Both the position numbers and the translations under genes were made by a program. A stretch of DNA of 64,000 nucleotides. It comes from Ananas comosus. Taxonomy: Eukaryota; Streptophyta; Magnoliopsida; Poales; Bromeliaceae. This document shows, piece by piece, positions 34,150-45,874 of the stretch. The number at the start of each line of letters is the position of its first letter. Position 1 is the stretch's first letter. The notes under the pieces were generated by a model. It did no database searches and had not been told where the DNA came from. It saw nothing but the letters and a program-made list of their open reading frames with translations. The stretch spans positions 11,140,393 through 11,204,392 of the forward strand of contig NC_033621.1 in the NCBI RefSeq assembly GCF_001540865.1, given 5' to 3'.

Positions 34150-36179
34150 TCTCTCTCTCTCTATATATATATAAAGAATAAAAAGTGAAAAAATATGCAA
34201 AAATATTTTTTATTAAGAATATATGCTACTTTATATAGATTGAAGGCTAGTTTCTAAACCAAAATTCTTGTACTTAAATTTTAAGCCTTAATTCTACATA
34301 TGTACTCCATAATCAATTGATGAAATGGTACGTAATATTGGTTTCATGCTACTATTTCTTCAGTTCTTTCAACATATATAGGAGTGTGAATGCATGTGCG
34401 TAAAAATTTGTTTACAATTCACCACCTAATTATTTTACCAACCAACAAAAGAACATGATGCTATTTAATGTTCAAAAAACATGAGCAACTCATGTCATCA
34501 AAACCATGCACATAGGGGGTCAAAGTGGAGGCATCTTGTACTGTGATCACTCAACACAAACACTTTGGGAGGCAACACAGTGTTACCATTTTCAGGCTAC
34601 ATGGACTCATGGAGTCATGGGGGGCCATGTACTCTTTCCAAGTTATGCATGGACTCACATCATGGTCAAGTCCCCACAAGATACCTCCCCCAAGAACACC
34701 TCATGCAATTGGAAGAAGCCCTTCGATCAAAACATTGTAGCCAATGTGACATCTAACATGGTCTCCATTGGAACCATGCATTCCTTTCTACATTTAACAA
34801 AGCAGTATTTGGCAAGAACTCAATAATAGAGTGCTTGGTGGGGGTGTCTTGTTCTTGCTTGGTTACTTGTGGAGAAAATCAACTATTTTGCTTCAATGTG
34901 GGCATATAATTTATAACTTGGTGAGAGCAAAGAAAGAAATTATATATTGTATTTTAAAACCAAGAAGAAATTATGTTGTTGGCTCAACTACAGGGGATTG
35001 TGATCATCATATTGATGCATCCTGACAGGTTTTTTAATTTTTCCATTTGTTTATTTGCTTGTTCATTCTTCTAAGAGCCAATGATGTAGCTACTTTTGTA
35101 GTTTGTGTGGTGGTGGGTTTTAGTGCTTACAGGTACTTTAGCGATATATTGTTTCAAGACTTTGTCCGTGAAACACTCCATTTCGTGGTGTTCTGTACTG
35201 TTAACTTTTCTTTTCAGTAAAAGTATCTGTAGGGTTTCTCTCCCAGTTATTACTTAAAAAAAAAAAACATTCTATGCCACAATCATCAAGCGAGTATATT
35301 AATTTACTAACACGTAGAACCTATAACAGGCTAATCATGCAGCAACATATTGGATTGGCAGTATCAGATATATCTACGATCTCTTTAAAGTAAGAAAACA
35401 TCTTAATCGAAAAAGAAAAACTCATATTATAGTATGTGATCGACCTGAACATTACAGTTTACAGAGAGAGTTATATATATTAATTGTCTCATGTTCATTA
35501 TGTATGTTGAATTTTTCAATATTGCGATCATCGTAATGTAGAATTCTTCCATGTCAATGAAAACAATGTATACCCAACTTGAATTCGACACAAGATTGAG
35601 TTGACTCAACTAAGCTTCAGATCCTTCCCTGCATTGTCTCAAAATGGAAAGTCAAATAGAGAGAACATGAGACAATGAATATGAGGTAGTTGAATTCAAA
35701 TCAGCAAGAAAAAAAATTTCCTCTCTTCCTTACTTAGCTTAGCTGCCATATGTGGAAGTTGACTTGTATATGTTTTTAATAATAAAACCATCATCCTCCA
35801 CAAGCTGCAACTTGGTTGACTTTGACAATGAGGACCTATGATATTAAAATTGTCCTCATCTTTGTCTTTAAGTGCATATATATTTAGTTTGGGTTTAATT
35901 CTTTGAAGGATTAGAGAGAATTCAAGATGATTAGAGGAACATTAATGATGATTTTGGCTTGATTTAGAGTTGTTCTTGTATAAGTAATCTAGATGTTTGA
36001 CTAAGTTATTAGTGTTGCAAATAAGTGATTGACTCTACGGTACAATTCAAATGTTGAGAGACAAGTGAAATACAAACTCAAGAAGTTAACTTGTAATCAA
36101 ATTTGAGAAAGGGAAGAAACAAAAGCCTTCAATGATATCATTTTCACTGTGTTATCAATGATGTCATTTTCACTGACGT
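34150..36179. other. Quiet, repeat-poor stretch without a recognised gene
   Basis: About 2 kb largely free of the window's repeat families. A 106-residue open frame (34506-34826) has no initiation context or domain I can support. Composition near 34500-35030 is less AT-rich than its surroundings, so a non-coding transcript or exon of an unrecognised gene is possible. Confidence 0.4.
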
Positions 36180-36600
36180 CAATGGGTATGGATACCCGAC
36201 ATTTTATCTGAATCTAAACATGAATGTGGTGGATTTGGGACGCAACAGGTATAATTTTTGTTATACATATAAAAAACGAAAATCTGACGAATTCGGATTT
36301 AATTATAATTCTATTTCTACCCAAATCGAATCCAAACCTGAACCCAACATCGAAACCTCACCAGGATTACATATCTATACTATGTTAAATAGCAAATATG
36401 ATCTTTGGATCAGTCATTTTTTATTCCTGAAATAATCTAAATTAACTTTTTTTATTTACAAAATATTCTAAATTAATATTTGATTCATATTAGTTAAAAT
36501 TCTAGAGACTACAAGCCTTGGGCCTGGCCCTTTCTCATCCAATAGCACAAAAGATGGGCTGGGCTATTTAACCTCGGGCCGGGCTCTTTTCATCCAATTT
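36180..36600. repeat. Degenerate GGGTAT/ACCCG and GGGCCGGGC repeat
   Basis: gggtatggatacccgac with caaatcgaatccaaacctg, then ggcctggccc and cgggccgggct motifs, typical of decayed dispersed plant repeats. Confidence 0.5.
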
Positions 36601-36618
36601 ATTTAATATATATATATA

Positions 36619-36761
36619 GGATGATATAGATCCCTTAGGGTTGAGTAAGTTATTGGTTGAATAGTATAATCTAACGGTGAAAATAGTCCAAGGATTAAAT
36701 CTAACGGTGGAAAACTCAATAGCACCAAGCGCTTAGTGCTATCGATAGTATCTCAGCCGAA

Positions 36762-36763
<2 letters not shown>
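36619..36763 (-). mobile_element. Truncated foldback MITE, subfamily B
   Basis: Reverse orientation. Intact end has GATAGCACTAAGCGCTTGG with GTGCTATTG as its tip hairpin; the opposite end is missing. Confidence 0.75.
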
Positions 36764-36803
<40 letters not shown>

Positions 36804-36806
<3 letters not shown>

Positions 36807-37348
36807 TGAGGCTACTATGCTATCGGAAGCACGGAGCCTTCCGTGCTTTCAACTCGTTTTCGATGTTGCGACTTTCGAATCGTCGATCGGCTCCGTTAAA
36901 CTTGATCTAGAGTATTTGAAGTATCTAGAAAATAAATTTTATAATTTTACGATATCATTTACCTAGTGAACGAAGGGGCTCAAAATCAACGGCTGAAAAT
37001 AAAAATCTTACAAAATGTAATAATATGACATTAAAATTTTAAATCAAAGATATTGATCTTGTTTTATATAGTATAAAGAATTTTCTATCAAAATTTCACG
37101 TGATTTGGATATTTCTACACCGTTAAACTTGCAAACGGCTCACTACGGCCATTGAAATTTGTTGATTTTGAGCGCCTATTCGATCAGTAGGCAAATGATA
37201 TCGAAAAATAATAAAATTTATTTTCTAGGTACTCCAATACTCTAGATCAAGTTTAACGGAGCCGATCGACGATTCGAAAGTCGCAATATCGAAAACGAGC
37301 TGGAAGCACGAAAGACTCCGTGCTTCCGATAGCATAGTAGCCTCACTC
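36804..37348. mobile_element. Foldback MITE, subfamily D, complete
   Basis: gagtgaggctactatgctat to atagcatagtagcctcactc, perfectly inverted tips. Tip hairpins AAGCACGGA / TCCGTGCTT (left) and GGAAGCACG / CCGTGCTTCC (right). Frame cgttttcgatgttgcgac and gtcgatcggctccgttaaac is mirrored on the right. Embedded in long (TA)n. Confidence 0.92.
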
Positions 37349-37417
<69 letters not shown>

Positions 37418-37419
37418 TA

Positions 37420-37956
37420 GTTGAACTAGAATACTATAGGTAGTAAACGAGCCGTTTTACTACCGATTTGTTTTCGATGATAAGCTTCCAAATGACGACC
37501 GCTCCGTTAAATAATGATCTAACCATTTAAACTACTTAGAAATCAATTTCACGCACTCTTCGATATTATTCTTTTATCCATCAAGTGAACAGAAAATGAA
37601 AGGCTGAAAATGAATACTCTTTAAAAAATGATGATAGGAGTCTTGTAATCAAGATCAAGAGTATAGATCTTGTTTTAAATAGTTTAAAGAATTTTCTAAC
37701 AAAAATTCAATTGATTTGGATATCTTTACGCCGTTAAACGAGAAAACGCTTCTTATCGATCATTAAAATTACAAATTTTGAAACCCTTTGATCATTAGGC
37801 AAATGATATCGAAAAGATTTGAAATTTGATTTCTAAACACTTCAAGTGGTATAGATCATGTTCAACGGAGCCGATTGTCAATTTGGAAGCTCTATCATCG
37901 AAAACAAATCGGTAGTAAAACGGCTCGTTTATTACCGATAGTATTCTAGCAAAACT
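37420..37956. mobile_element. Foldback MITE, subfamily C, complete
   Basis: gttgaactagaatactat to atagtattctagc. Tip hairpins GGTAGTAAA / TTTTACTACC on the left and the mirrored pair on the right. (TA)n on the left, (TC)n(TA)n(GA)n on the right. Confidence 0.92.
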
Positions 37957-37978
37957 CTCTCTCTATATATATATATAT

Positions 37979-38021
<43 letters not shown>

Positions 38022-38023
<2 letters not shown>

Positions 38024-38216
38024 CTGGCTATGGTGCTTGTAAATTTTTTACCGTTAGATCTATGCCTTTGATCATTTTTATCCATTAGATTATACTATTC
38101 AACCAACCACCCACACAACCCTAGGGGGCCCACATCATCCTAACCGCACATCCCTTAATCCAAGGGCCAAAACTTTACAAGCACTAATAACTTGGTACTT
38201 TTAAGAGCTCAATTCA
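38022..38216 (+). mobile_element. Foldback MITE, subfamily B, one tip hairpin lost
   Basis: gtctggctatggtgcttgta runs straight into ttttttaccgttagatc, so half of the left hairpin is missing compared with 18838-19060. Right tip keeps tttacaagcactaataac. Confidence 0.85.
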
Positions 38217-38237
38217 TATATATATATATATATATAT

Positions 38238-38780
38238 GAGCTAGGCTCGTATACTATCGGTAGCACGGAGGCCTCCGTGTTACCAAGTTGTTTTCAATGA
38301 TGCGGCTTTCAAATCGACGATCGGCTCCGTTACACTTAATCTACACTATTAAAAGTATTTGAAAACTAAATTTTATAATTTTTCGACATCATTTGGCTAG
38401 TGATCAAAAGGTCTCAAAATTGACAATTTTAATGGTCGATGTGATGCGTTTGTGAATTTAACGGTGTAAAACAATCCAAATTTGATGAAATTTTTATAAA
38501 AAATTCTTTTCACCATTTAGAGTAAGATCAGTACCTCTGGTCTTAAATTCAAGTCTTTTATCATCATTTTTTATGAGATTTTTATTTTCAGCCGTTCATT
38601 TTTAGACTACTCGTTTGATTGGTAATTGATGTCGAAAAATTATGAAATTTAGTTTCTAAATACTTTCAATAGTGTAGATCAAGTCTAACGGAGCCGATCG
38701 TCGATTTGAGAGCCACATCATTGAAAACAACTTGATAGCACGGAGGCCTCCGTGCTACCGATAGTATACCAACCTAGCTC
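38238..38780. mobile_element. Foldback MITE, subfamily A, complete
   Basis: gagctaggctcgtatactat to atagtataccaacctagctc. The right tip hairpin at 38736-38757 is a perfect 22-bp palindrome (TAGCACGGAGG and its complement). Mirrored frame gttttcaatgatgcggc / catcattgaaaac. (TA)n left, (TC)n(TA)n right. Confidence 0.93.
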
Positions 38781-38802
38781 TCTCTCTCTCTCTTTATATA
38801 TA

Positions 38803-39053
38803 TAGGCTGGGGCTACTATACTCTCATGAGTATAGACCCCCTTGTACTCATAAATTTTTAACCGTTGATTGATGGGATGTATGGTTAGGATGATGGCGGT
38901 CCCCACTTAGAATAATAGGGGTCCCCTAGGGTTGAGTGGGTAGTTGGTTGAATAGTATGATCTAACGGGTGGAAATGATCAATAGAATAAATCTAGGAAC
39001 CGAAAATTTATAAGTATAAAGGAGCCAATACTCATAAAAGTATAGTAGCCGGA

Positions 39054-39055
<2 letters not shown>
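38803..39055 (-). mobile_element. Foldback MITE, subfamily B
   Basis: Reverse orientation. Tip hairpin ATGAGTA / TACTCAT; core agggttgagtgggtagttgg, gatctaacggg; opposite tip agtatagtagccggac. A (CA)n microsatellite follows at 39054-39096. Confidence 0.85.
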
Positions 39056-39096
<41 letters not shown>

Positions 39097-39100
<4 letters not shown>

Positions 39101-39305
39101 TTTGCACTAGTTATATATTATAAACAAAAGCATTAATAATGTTTATGACATATAAGCTTTTCTTTGTTGGCAAATGTTTATATGTTATAAACATTAATAA
39201 ACAAATGCCCGGAAGTGAAAAATCTCACATATTTGTATAAAAGTATTTACTCTAGTTTATATATTATAAATATTAATAATACACATGCGATGCATGTGAA
39301 AAAAC
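39097..39305 (+). repeat. Upstream repeat module R, copy 1
   Basis: aaacatttgcactagttata ... atgttataaacattaata ... gaagtgaaaaatc ... aatacacatgcg. The same module precedes pseudogene copies P6 and P7 (48185-48400 and 49195-49640). Confidence 0.8.
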
Positions 39306-39530
39306 TTCTGAATTGACAAATCGAATTCAAGAAAATCTTTAAGATGTGGAAAACTCATTTAAATTGACACATCGTATTGGATGATCACTTCTCGCTTCCA
39401 CCTCCGAATAACTAGTTTTGTCTGGAAACCCTATTGTCGGCAAGCTTTTATTCCCACTCCTCGCTCCCATCCCTCTCTCCTTATTAGCCCCACTTTCTTA
39501 AGCCCAACACTTATTTTCCGACAGCTGCTC

Positions 39531-40529
39531 ATGGTGGGGGAGAAACGAAAGCATCCATCGTCATCGGAAAAGACTGGCGAATCGTCCGTGTAGAACTCTA
39601 AGAGAGCTCGATCGACATCGTCGGGAGGTTATGCACATGGTATACATTTTCATGATGACGTGATATTCCTGATATTCTCCAATTTACTATTTAAAATATC
39701 TACATGTGTCGGTGTGTCTCGTGCTGATTCCAATGCTTCCTGCTAGCCACGTTTCTTCCAACTCTACTGGGCCCGTAGAAACACAGCGCCTTCGCTCGGT
39801 ATATTTCAAACTTCACTTAACTCACCTAGCTCAACTAACTTCGGTTTACCAAAACCAGTATTCACCCTGCTTGACCCGCAGAATATTATACATACGCTCT
39901 GTCACGACTTCCGCCTCGACCTCATTTCGACGGGAAGGCTTTTTGTCTACAACGGCCACCTCCGCCGACTCCTCTCAACCACCGTCAATCTACTGCTACT
40001 GCTTCGAGGACACTTGAATTACTGGTCTACGACCCTCTCTGGTCGAGCTTTTGCATTCGGCTACCCACCTCGCTCACTACCCAAGCAAGCACATCAAGGC
40101 CTACAGCATCCTTCTAGAGGTAGATCCCATCGGAGACATTCTGCGTCTTCATTGATATCCATTCGGAGCTGATGTTGCTGCAGCTGAGGATTTTCTGCTC
40201 AGGTGAATATGGTTGGAGTCCCAACATGAGTTTCCACATACACAGTCCCGACCACTACAACATCAATCGGTTGCCGGTTCTTTATGGGGCCTTTATGTAT
40301 CTCCTGATCCTCCGTGGCGATGCACTCCGTGTGGACCTGCGGAGTTCACGTCTGTCCTTATTTCCGCCTTCGAACGTGCATGCACTGGAAGATGAGTACG
40401 TTTGGGACGCAAAAGACAACGACATGGGGCTGATGCACCTTGACGATGAGGCTCCGATCTAGTCGGAGCACGCAGGCATGGATTTCCGGCCCCTCGTCCA
40501 TTCTTATGTCGTATATTTTTTCGATATAG
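39531..40529 (+). pseudogene. Decayed F-box-associated gene, copy P1 (most complete)
   Basis: A series of coding-like segments in shifting frames begins with MVGEKRKHPSSSEKTGESSV and an early stop. Later parts read NFGLPKPVFTLLDPQN, LDLISTGRLFVYNGHL and a NYW + YDP-like patch split between frames. The longest open stretch is 40172-40462 (SPNMSFHIHS, LYGAFMYLLILRGDALRVDL, EDEYVWDAKDNDMG). This layout (position-specific hydrophobic blocks and a short WSP motif) resembles monocot F-box proteins with an F-box-associated beta-propeller-like region, but no intact F-box is visible. It is cut at 40530 by a CACTA-type end. The family call is inference. Confidence 0.6.
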
Positions 40530-40866
40530 CACTACTAGAAAATTAGTCATTAGCGACATTTATATATGCGGCTAAAAGATCGACAAATGTTACTAAAACT
40601 TTTAGCAGCATATAACACCAAATACTGCCTATGCCAATGTTGCTAAAAGTATTAGTAGCATATATAATGAATGCCGCTAACGTGAATTAATTAATGTTAT
40701 TAGAAATATGCCGCTAAAAGAGCTGTTAAGTATTAATCTTAAATTGTTAACACTGCATATGAATATAATGCCGCTAATAGAAATATATGATTTTAGGGAT
40801 TCAAATTTTAAAATTTTAATTTTATTTTAAATTTAAATTCAAATTTAAATTTATATTTGAATTTTT
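40530..40866 (+). mobile_element. CACTA transposon end, truncated
   Basis: Starts CACTACTAGAAAATTAG and has repeated subterminal phrases (gccgctaa, ttttagcagcata). No matching right end before a SINE fragment at 40867. Confidence 0.75.
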
Positions 40867-40945
40867 TTTAGAGAAATGTAGCATGCTATCTGTTTCGTTT
40901 ATTTCTTTTAGAAATAAACTTAGCTGTAAATGAGAGTCAGCGACA
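40867..40945 (-). mobile_element. SINE 3' fragment
   Basis: T-run, tagcatgctatctg, tttcgtttatttc, aaataaacttagctg; the tRNA-like half is missing. Confidence 0.7.
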
Positions 40946-42355
40946 TCGGGCTGGCGCACACCGTGGAGCACCTTTGTTACACGTAGGGGTGTAAACGAGC
41001 CGAACACGAGCGAGCTCGATCGGCTCGTGTTCAGCCTCGTTAATAGACGAGTCGAACACGCGCTGGCTCGTTAAAGTATCGAGCGAAAATTCAGCTCATG
41101 TTCGACTCGTTATTAACGAGCCAAACATGAGCTGGCTCAGAGCTGGCCCAACGAACAATAAATTAAAAAAAATAGATTAAATATATATAAAAAAATAAAT
41201 TTATAAATCTTATCCATTAAACTTTGATTCTAATAGTTGAAACTTTACATATAAATGAATTTTTTTTATAATTAAACTCGCATTTATATTTTATTTTACT
41301 AAAAATTAAATAATAAAAATATATAGTATATATAATTATTTATTTATATATAAAAATATAAATTAAATAAATTATATAAATATAAAATATATGTATTCGA
41401 GCTGTTATCGAGCGAACACGAGCGAGTTGACCCAAGCTCGTGTTCGGCTCGTTTATTAAACGAGCTGAAAAATCCAGCTCGTGTTCGGCTCGTTTATAAC
41501 GAGCGAGCCGATCTCGAGCCTCATTTCGAGCCGAACCCGAGCCTGCGCTCGCGAACAGCGAGCTGGATTGCCACCCCTAGTTACACGGCGGTCTACAACC
41601 TGAGGCTCTTCCTCTGGACAGCCACCCACCTCGACGACGAGTCTCCAATCTTGTCAGAGCCCGCAGGTATGGATCTCCAGCCCCTCGTCCATCCTGATGT
41701 CGTACATTTCTTCGCTACAGATGTTGCTACTGTATTTCCCAATCGGAGCTGTATTTTGGTATTTGCCGAGATCGCCTGCATGTTTATCTTGAAGTTGGGC
41801 ATGAAGGTATACTTTTTTATCTTCCCACTTTTCCATATACATACAAAAACATTTGTAATGGTTATATGTTATAAAATTAATAAAATTTATTATATTATAA
41901 ATATTATTAATATTTATAACAAATAAATATTATTCGATACAGATGCTGCTCCTATATTTCACAATTGGTGCTAGATTTTGACATTTGCCGAAACTGGACG
42001 CATGCTCATCCTGAAGTTAGGCATGGAGGTATACTTTTATTCTCTTGGCACTTCCCTATTATAGCGTTCTCCCGCACAGCCCATAGTGGCCTAGTACCCT
42101 GGAGTGGCTTATGAAACGAGCATCATATTCTTCATCAGATAGGATGTTACTTTGTTACATTATTTCTACTCGAAAATTTAGGTGCACTTACGTGTTTTTA
42201 GCTGTTGATATTACTGTTACATCCATAATTAATTGTCATTCGACTTAAATTGTTTGTTTGTTCCCCAATATAACTTTTAGTTATTTTTCATATCTTTATG
42301 TCCGTATTTTATATTTTGATCCTGCAACTTTTTGAATTCTGGCCTTTTTGAAAAT
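40946..42355 (+). pseudogene. F-box-associated gene fragment, copy P1b, split by a hAT MITE
   Basis: The fragment begins at the GEHLCYT coding patch, is interrupted at 40984-41579 by a hAT MITE, and resumes with YNLRLFLWTATHLDD, PLVHPDVVHFF and FPNRSCILVFAEIACMFIL. A GTATAC donor-like site follows near 41810. A second, diverged copy of that last exon follows a TTCGATACAG acceptor-like site near 41941. The rest (42000-42355) matches the spacer of the downstream copies. Confidence 0.65.
40984..41579. mobile_element. hAT-type MITE with 8-bp TSD
   Basis: 596 bp. Ends TAGGGGTGTAAACG and TTGCCACCCCTA, target duplication GTTACACG at 40976-40983 and 41580-41587. Interior is rich in gctcgtgttcggctcgtt and complements around an AT-rich centre. 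No transposase. It splits a pseudogene reading continuous across the duplication. A partial copy is at 54485-54958. Confidence 0.95.
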
Positions 42356-43058
42356 CAAGGCCTACAGAATCTTTCTAGAGGTAGACCTATCGGAGACATT
42401 CTGTGTCTTCGTTGATATCCATTCAAGCGCATCAAGGCCTACAGCATCCTTCTAGAAGTAGACCTATCGGAGACATTCCGCATCTTCGTTTATATCCATT
42501 AGGGGCCGATGCTGCTGCAGCTGAGGATTTTCTACTTCGGTGAAGATGGTTGGAGCCCAACATAAGCTTCCACATACACAATCCTTACCACTACAACATC
42601 AATCGGCCACCGGTTCTCTATGGGCATTTTCGTATCTCCCGATCCTCTATGGCGATGCGCTCCGTGTGGACCTGCGGAGTTCTCCTCTGTTCACATTTTC
42701 GCCTCCGAACATGAATGCGCTGGGACATGAGTACGTTTGGGACGTGAAAAACAACGACATGAGGCTGGCACACACCGGGGAGCACCTTTGTTACACGGCG
42801 TCTACAACCTGAGGCTCTTCCTCTGGACAGCCACCCACCTCGACGACGAGGCTCCGATCTGGTCAGAGCCCGCAGGTGTGGATCTTCGGCCCCTCGTCCA
42901 TCATGATGTCGTACATTTCTTCGATACAGATTTTGCTATTGTATTTCCCAATCGGAGCTGTATTTTGGCATTTGTTGAGACCGCCTGCGTGCTCATCTTG
43001 AAGTTGGGCATGAAGATATGCTTTTATACATACAAAAACATTTGCAATGGTTATATGT
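42356..43058 (+). pseudogene. F-box-associated gene fragment, tandem copy P2
   Basis: It carries the same block order as P1: a short AYSI-like leader, the WSP motif followed at once by a stop because one base is missing relative to P1, then ALRVDLRSSPLFTFSPPN, NALGHEYVWDVKNNDMR, LFLWTATHLDDEAPIWSEPA and FFDTDFAIVFPNRSCIL. A duplicated last exon lies at 43131. The unit repeats about 1.19 kb further on. Confidence 0.65.
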
Positions 43059-43545
43059 TATAAACATTAATAATATTTATTATATTATAAACATTATTAA
43101 TATTTATAACAAATAAATATTATTCGATACAGATGCTCTTCCTATATTTCACAATTGATGCTGTATTTTGAAATTTGCCGAAACTGGACGCATGCTCATC
43201 CTGAAGTTAGGCATGTAGGTATACTTTTATCATCTTGGCACTTCCCTATTATAGCGTTCTCCCGCACAGCCTATAGTGGCCCAGTACCCCGAAGTGGCTT
43301 ATGAAACGAGCATCCTGTTCTTCATCAGATAGAATGTTATTTTGTTACATTATTTCTACTCGAAAATTTAGGTGCACTTACGTATTTTTAGCTGTTGATA
43401 TTACTGTTACATCCATAGTTGATTGTCATTTGACTCAAATTGTTTGTTTGTTCCCCAATATAACTTTTAGTTATTTTTCATATCTTTATGTCCTTATTTT
43501 ATATTTTGATCCTGCAACTTTTTGAATTCTGGCCTTTTCAATACC

Positions 43546-44235
43546 AAGGCTTACAGAATCTTTCTAGAGGTAGACCCATCGGAGACATTCCGTGTCTTTG
43601 TTGATATCCATTCAAGCGCATCAAGGCCTACAGCATCCTTCTAGAAGTAGACCTATTTGAGACATTCTGCGTCTTCGTTGATATCCATTCGGGGCTGATG
43701 CTGCTGCAGCTGAGGATTTTCTACTCCGGTGAATATGGTTGGAGCCCAACATAAGCTTCCACATACACAGTACTTACTACTACAACATCAATCGGCCATC
43801 GGTTCTCTATGGGGCCTTTTTGTATCTCCTGATCCTTTGTGGTGATGCGCTCCGTGTGGACCTGTGGAGTTCACGTCTGTTCACATTTCCGCCTCTGAAC
43901 GTGCATGCGCTGGGAGATGAGTACGTTTGGGACGTGAAAAACAACGACATGAGGCTTGGGCATACCGGGGAGCACCTTTGTTACACGGTTGTCTACAACC
44001 TGAGGCTCTTCCTCTGGACAGCCACCCACCTCGACGACGAGGCTCCGATCTGATCAGAGCCCGCAGGTGTGGATCTCCGGCCCCTCATCCATCCTGATGT
44101 ACTCGTCAATCTTGTTGTCGTACATTTTTCGATAAAGATGTTGCTACTGTATTTTCCAATCGGAGCTGTATTTTGGTATTTACCGAGACCGCCTGCGTGC
44201 TCATCTTGAAGTTGGGCTTGAAGGTATACTTTTTT
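43546..44235 (+). pseudogene. F-box-associated gene fragment, tandem copy P3
   Basis: It is near-identical in layout to P2, with the same missing base after the WSP codons. The 104-residue open stretch at 43739-44053 ends at a TGA just after DDEAPI. A small insertion before the FFDTD-type patch (near 44100) further breaks the frame. The next unit begins about 1.23 kb downstream. Confidence 0.65.
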
Positions 44236-44774
44236 ATTTTCCCACTTTTTCATATACATACAAAAATATTTGCAATAGTTATATGTTATAAACATTAATA
44301 ATATTTATTATGTTATAAACATTAATATTTATAAAAAATTAGTATTTATTCGATACAGATGTTGCTCCTATATTTCCCAATCAGTGCTGTATTTTGGCAT
44401 TTGCCGAAACTGCACGCATGCTCATCCTCAAGTTAGGCATGGAGGTATACTTTTATCACCTTGACACTTTTCTATTATAACATTCTCCCGCACAGCCCAT
44501 AGTGACCCAGTATCCCGGAGTGGCTTACGACACGAGCATCCTGTTCTACATCAGATAGGATGTTACTTTGTTACATTATTTCTACTCGAAAATTTAGGTG
44601 CACTTACGTGTTTTTAACTGTTGATATTACTGTTACATCCATTATTGATTGTCATTTGACTCAAATTGTTTGTTTGTTCCCCAATATAACTTTTAGTTAT
44701 TTTTCATATCTTTATATCCTTATTTTATATTTCGATCCTGCAACTTTTTGAATTCTGGCCTTTTCAATATTAAG

Positions 44775-45435
44775 GCCTACAGAATCCTTTTAGAGGTAGA
44801 CCCATCGGGGACATTCCGTGTCTTCGTTGATATCCATTCGAGCGCATCAAGGCCTACAGCATCCTTCTAGAGGTAGACCTATCGGAGACATTCCGTGTCT
44901 TCGTTGATATCCATTCGGGGCTGATGCTGCTGTAGCTCAGGATTTTCTACTCCGGTGAAGATGGTTGGAGCCCAACATAAGCTTCCACATACACAGTACT
45001 TACTACTACAACATCAATCGGTCACCGATTCTCTATGGGGCCTTTTTGTATCTCCTGATCCTCTGTGGCGATGCGCTCCGTGTGGACCTACGAAGTTCGC
45101 GTCTGTTCACATTTTCGCCTCCGAACGTGCATGCGTTGGGAGATGAGTACGTTTGGGACGTGAAAAACAACGATATGAGGCCGGCGCACATCGGGGAGCA
45201 CCTTTGTTACACGGCTGTCTACAACCTGAGGCTCTTCCTCTGGACAGCCACCCACCTCGACGACGAGACTCCGATCTGGTCAGAGCCCGCAGCTGTGGAT
45301 CTCCGGCCCCTCGTCCATCATGATGTCGTACATTTCTTCGATACAGATATTGCTACTGTATTTCCCAATCGGAGCTTTATTTTGGCATTTGCCGAGACCG
45401 CCTGCGTGCTCATCTTGAAGTTGAGCATGAAGATA
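44775..45435 (+). pseudogene. F-box-associated gene fragment, tandem copy P4
   Basis: This is the longest surviving open frame of the array (44965-45501). It covers FHIHSTYYYNINRSPILYG, LRVDLRSSRLFTFSPPN, DEYVWDVKNNDMR, LRLFLWTATHLDDE, PLVHHDVVHFFDTD and FPNRSFILAFAETACVLIL. It lacks an ATG, shares the upstream one-base loss of P2 and P3, and has no F-box. No full protein can be made. Confidence 0.65.
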
Positions 45436-45608
45436 TTCTTTTTTTATCTTCCCACTTTTCCATATACATACAAAAATATTTGCAATGCTTATATGTTATA
45501 AACATTAATAATATTTATTATGTTATAAACATTATTAATATTTATAATAAATAAGTTTTTATTCAATAAATATTTATTAATATTTATAAATAAGCTTTTA
45601 TTCGATAT

Positions 45609-45874
45609 AAATTGCATTGTTACCCCCTGAACTTCTGGCGTAGGTTCACTTTACCTCTCGAACTTCTAAAATGGACATCTAACCTCCTAAACTCTAATAT
45701 TTCGTTCATGTTACCCTTCTGTCAGTTTTCCGTTAAGCTCCGTTAACTGAAAACTGACGGAAGGGGTAAAACGAATGAAATATTAGAGTTTAGGGTGTTA
45801 GATGTCTATTCTAAGAGTCTGGGGGGTTAAGTGAAACTAGCCAAAAGTTCAGGGGTAACAATACAATTTACCCT
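45609..45874. mobile_element. TIR foldback element, family J, copy 1
   Basis: ttgcattgttaccccctgaa to ggggtaacaatacaatttac; mirrored ctaatatttcgttcat / gaatgaaatattag; centre ccgttaagctccgttaac. The left end is trimmed. Confidence 0.85.

Noticed and set aside
34506..34826. 106-residue open frame in the quiet stretch
   Set aside because: Three overlapping frames are open here, codon use is not biased, and no domain is visible. Left as unassigned DNA.
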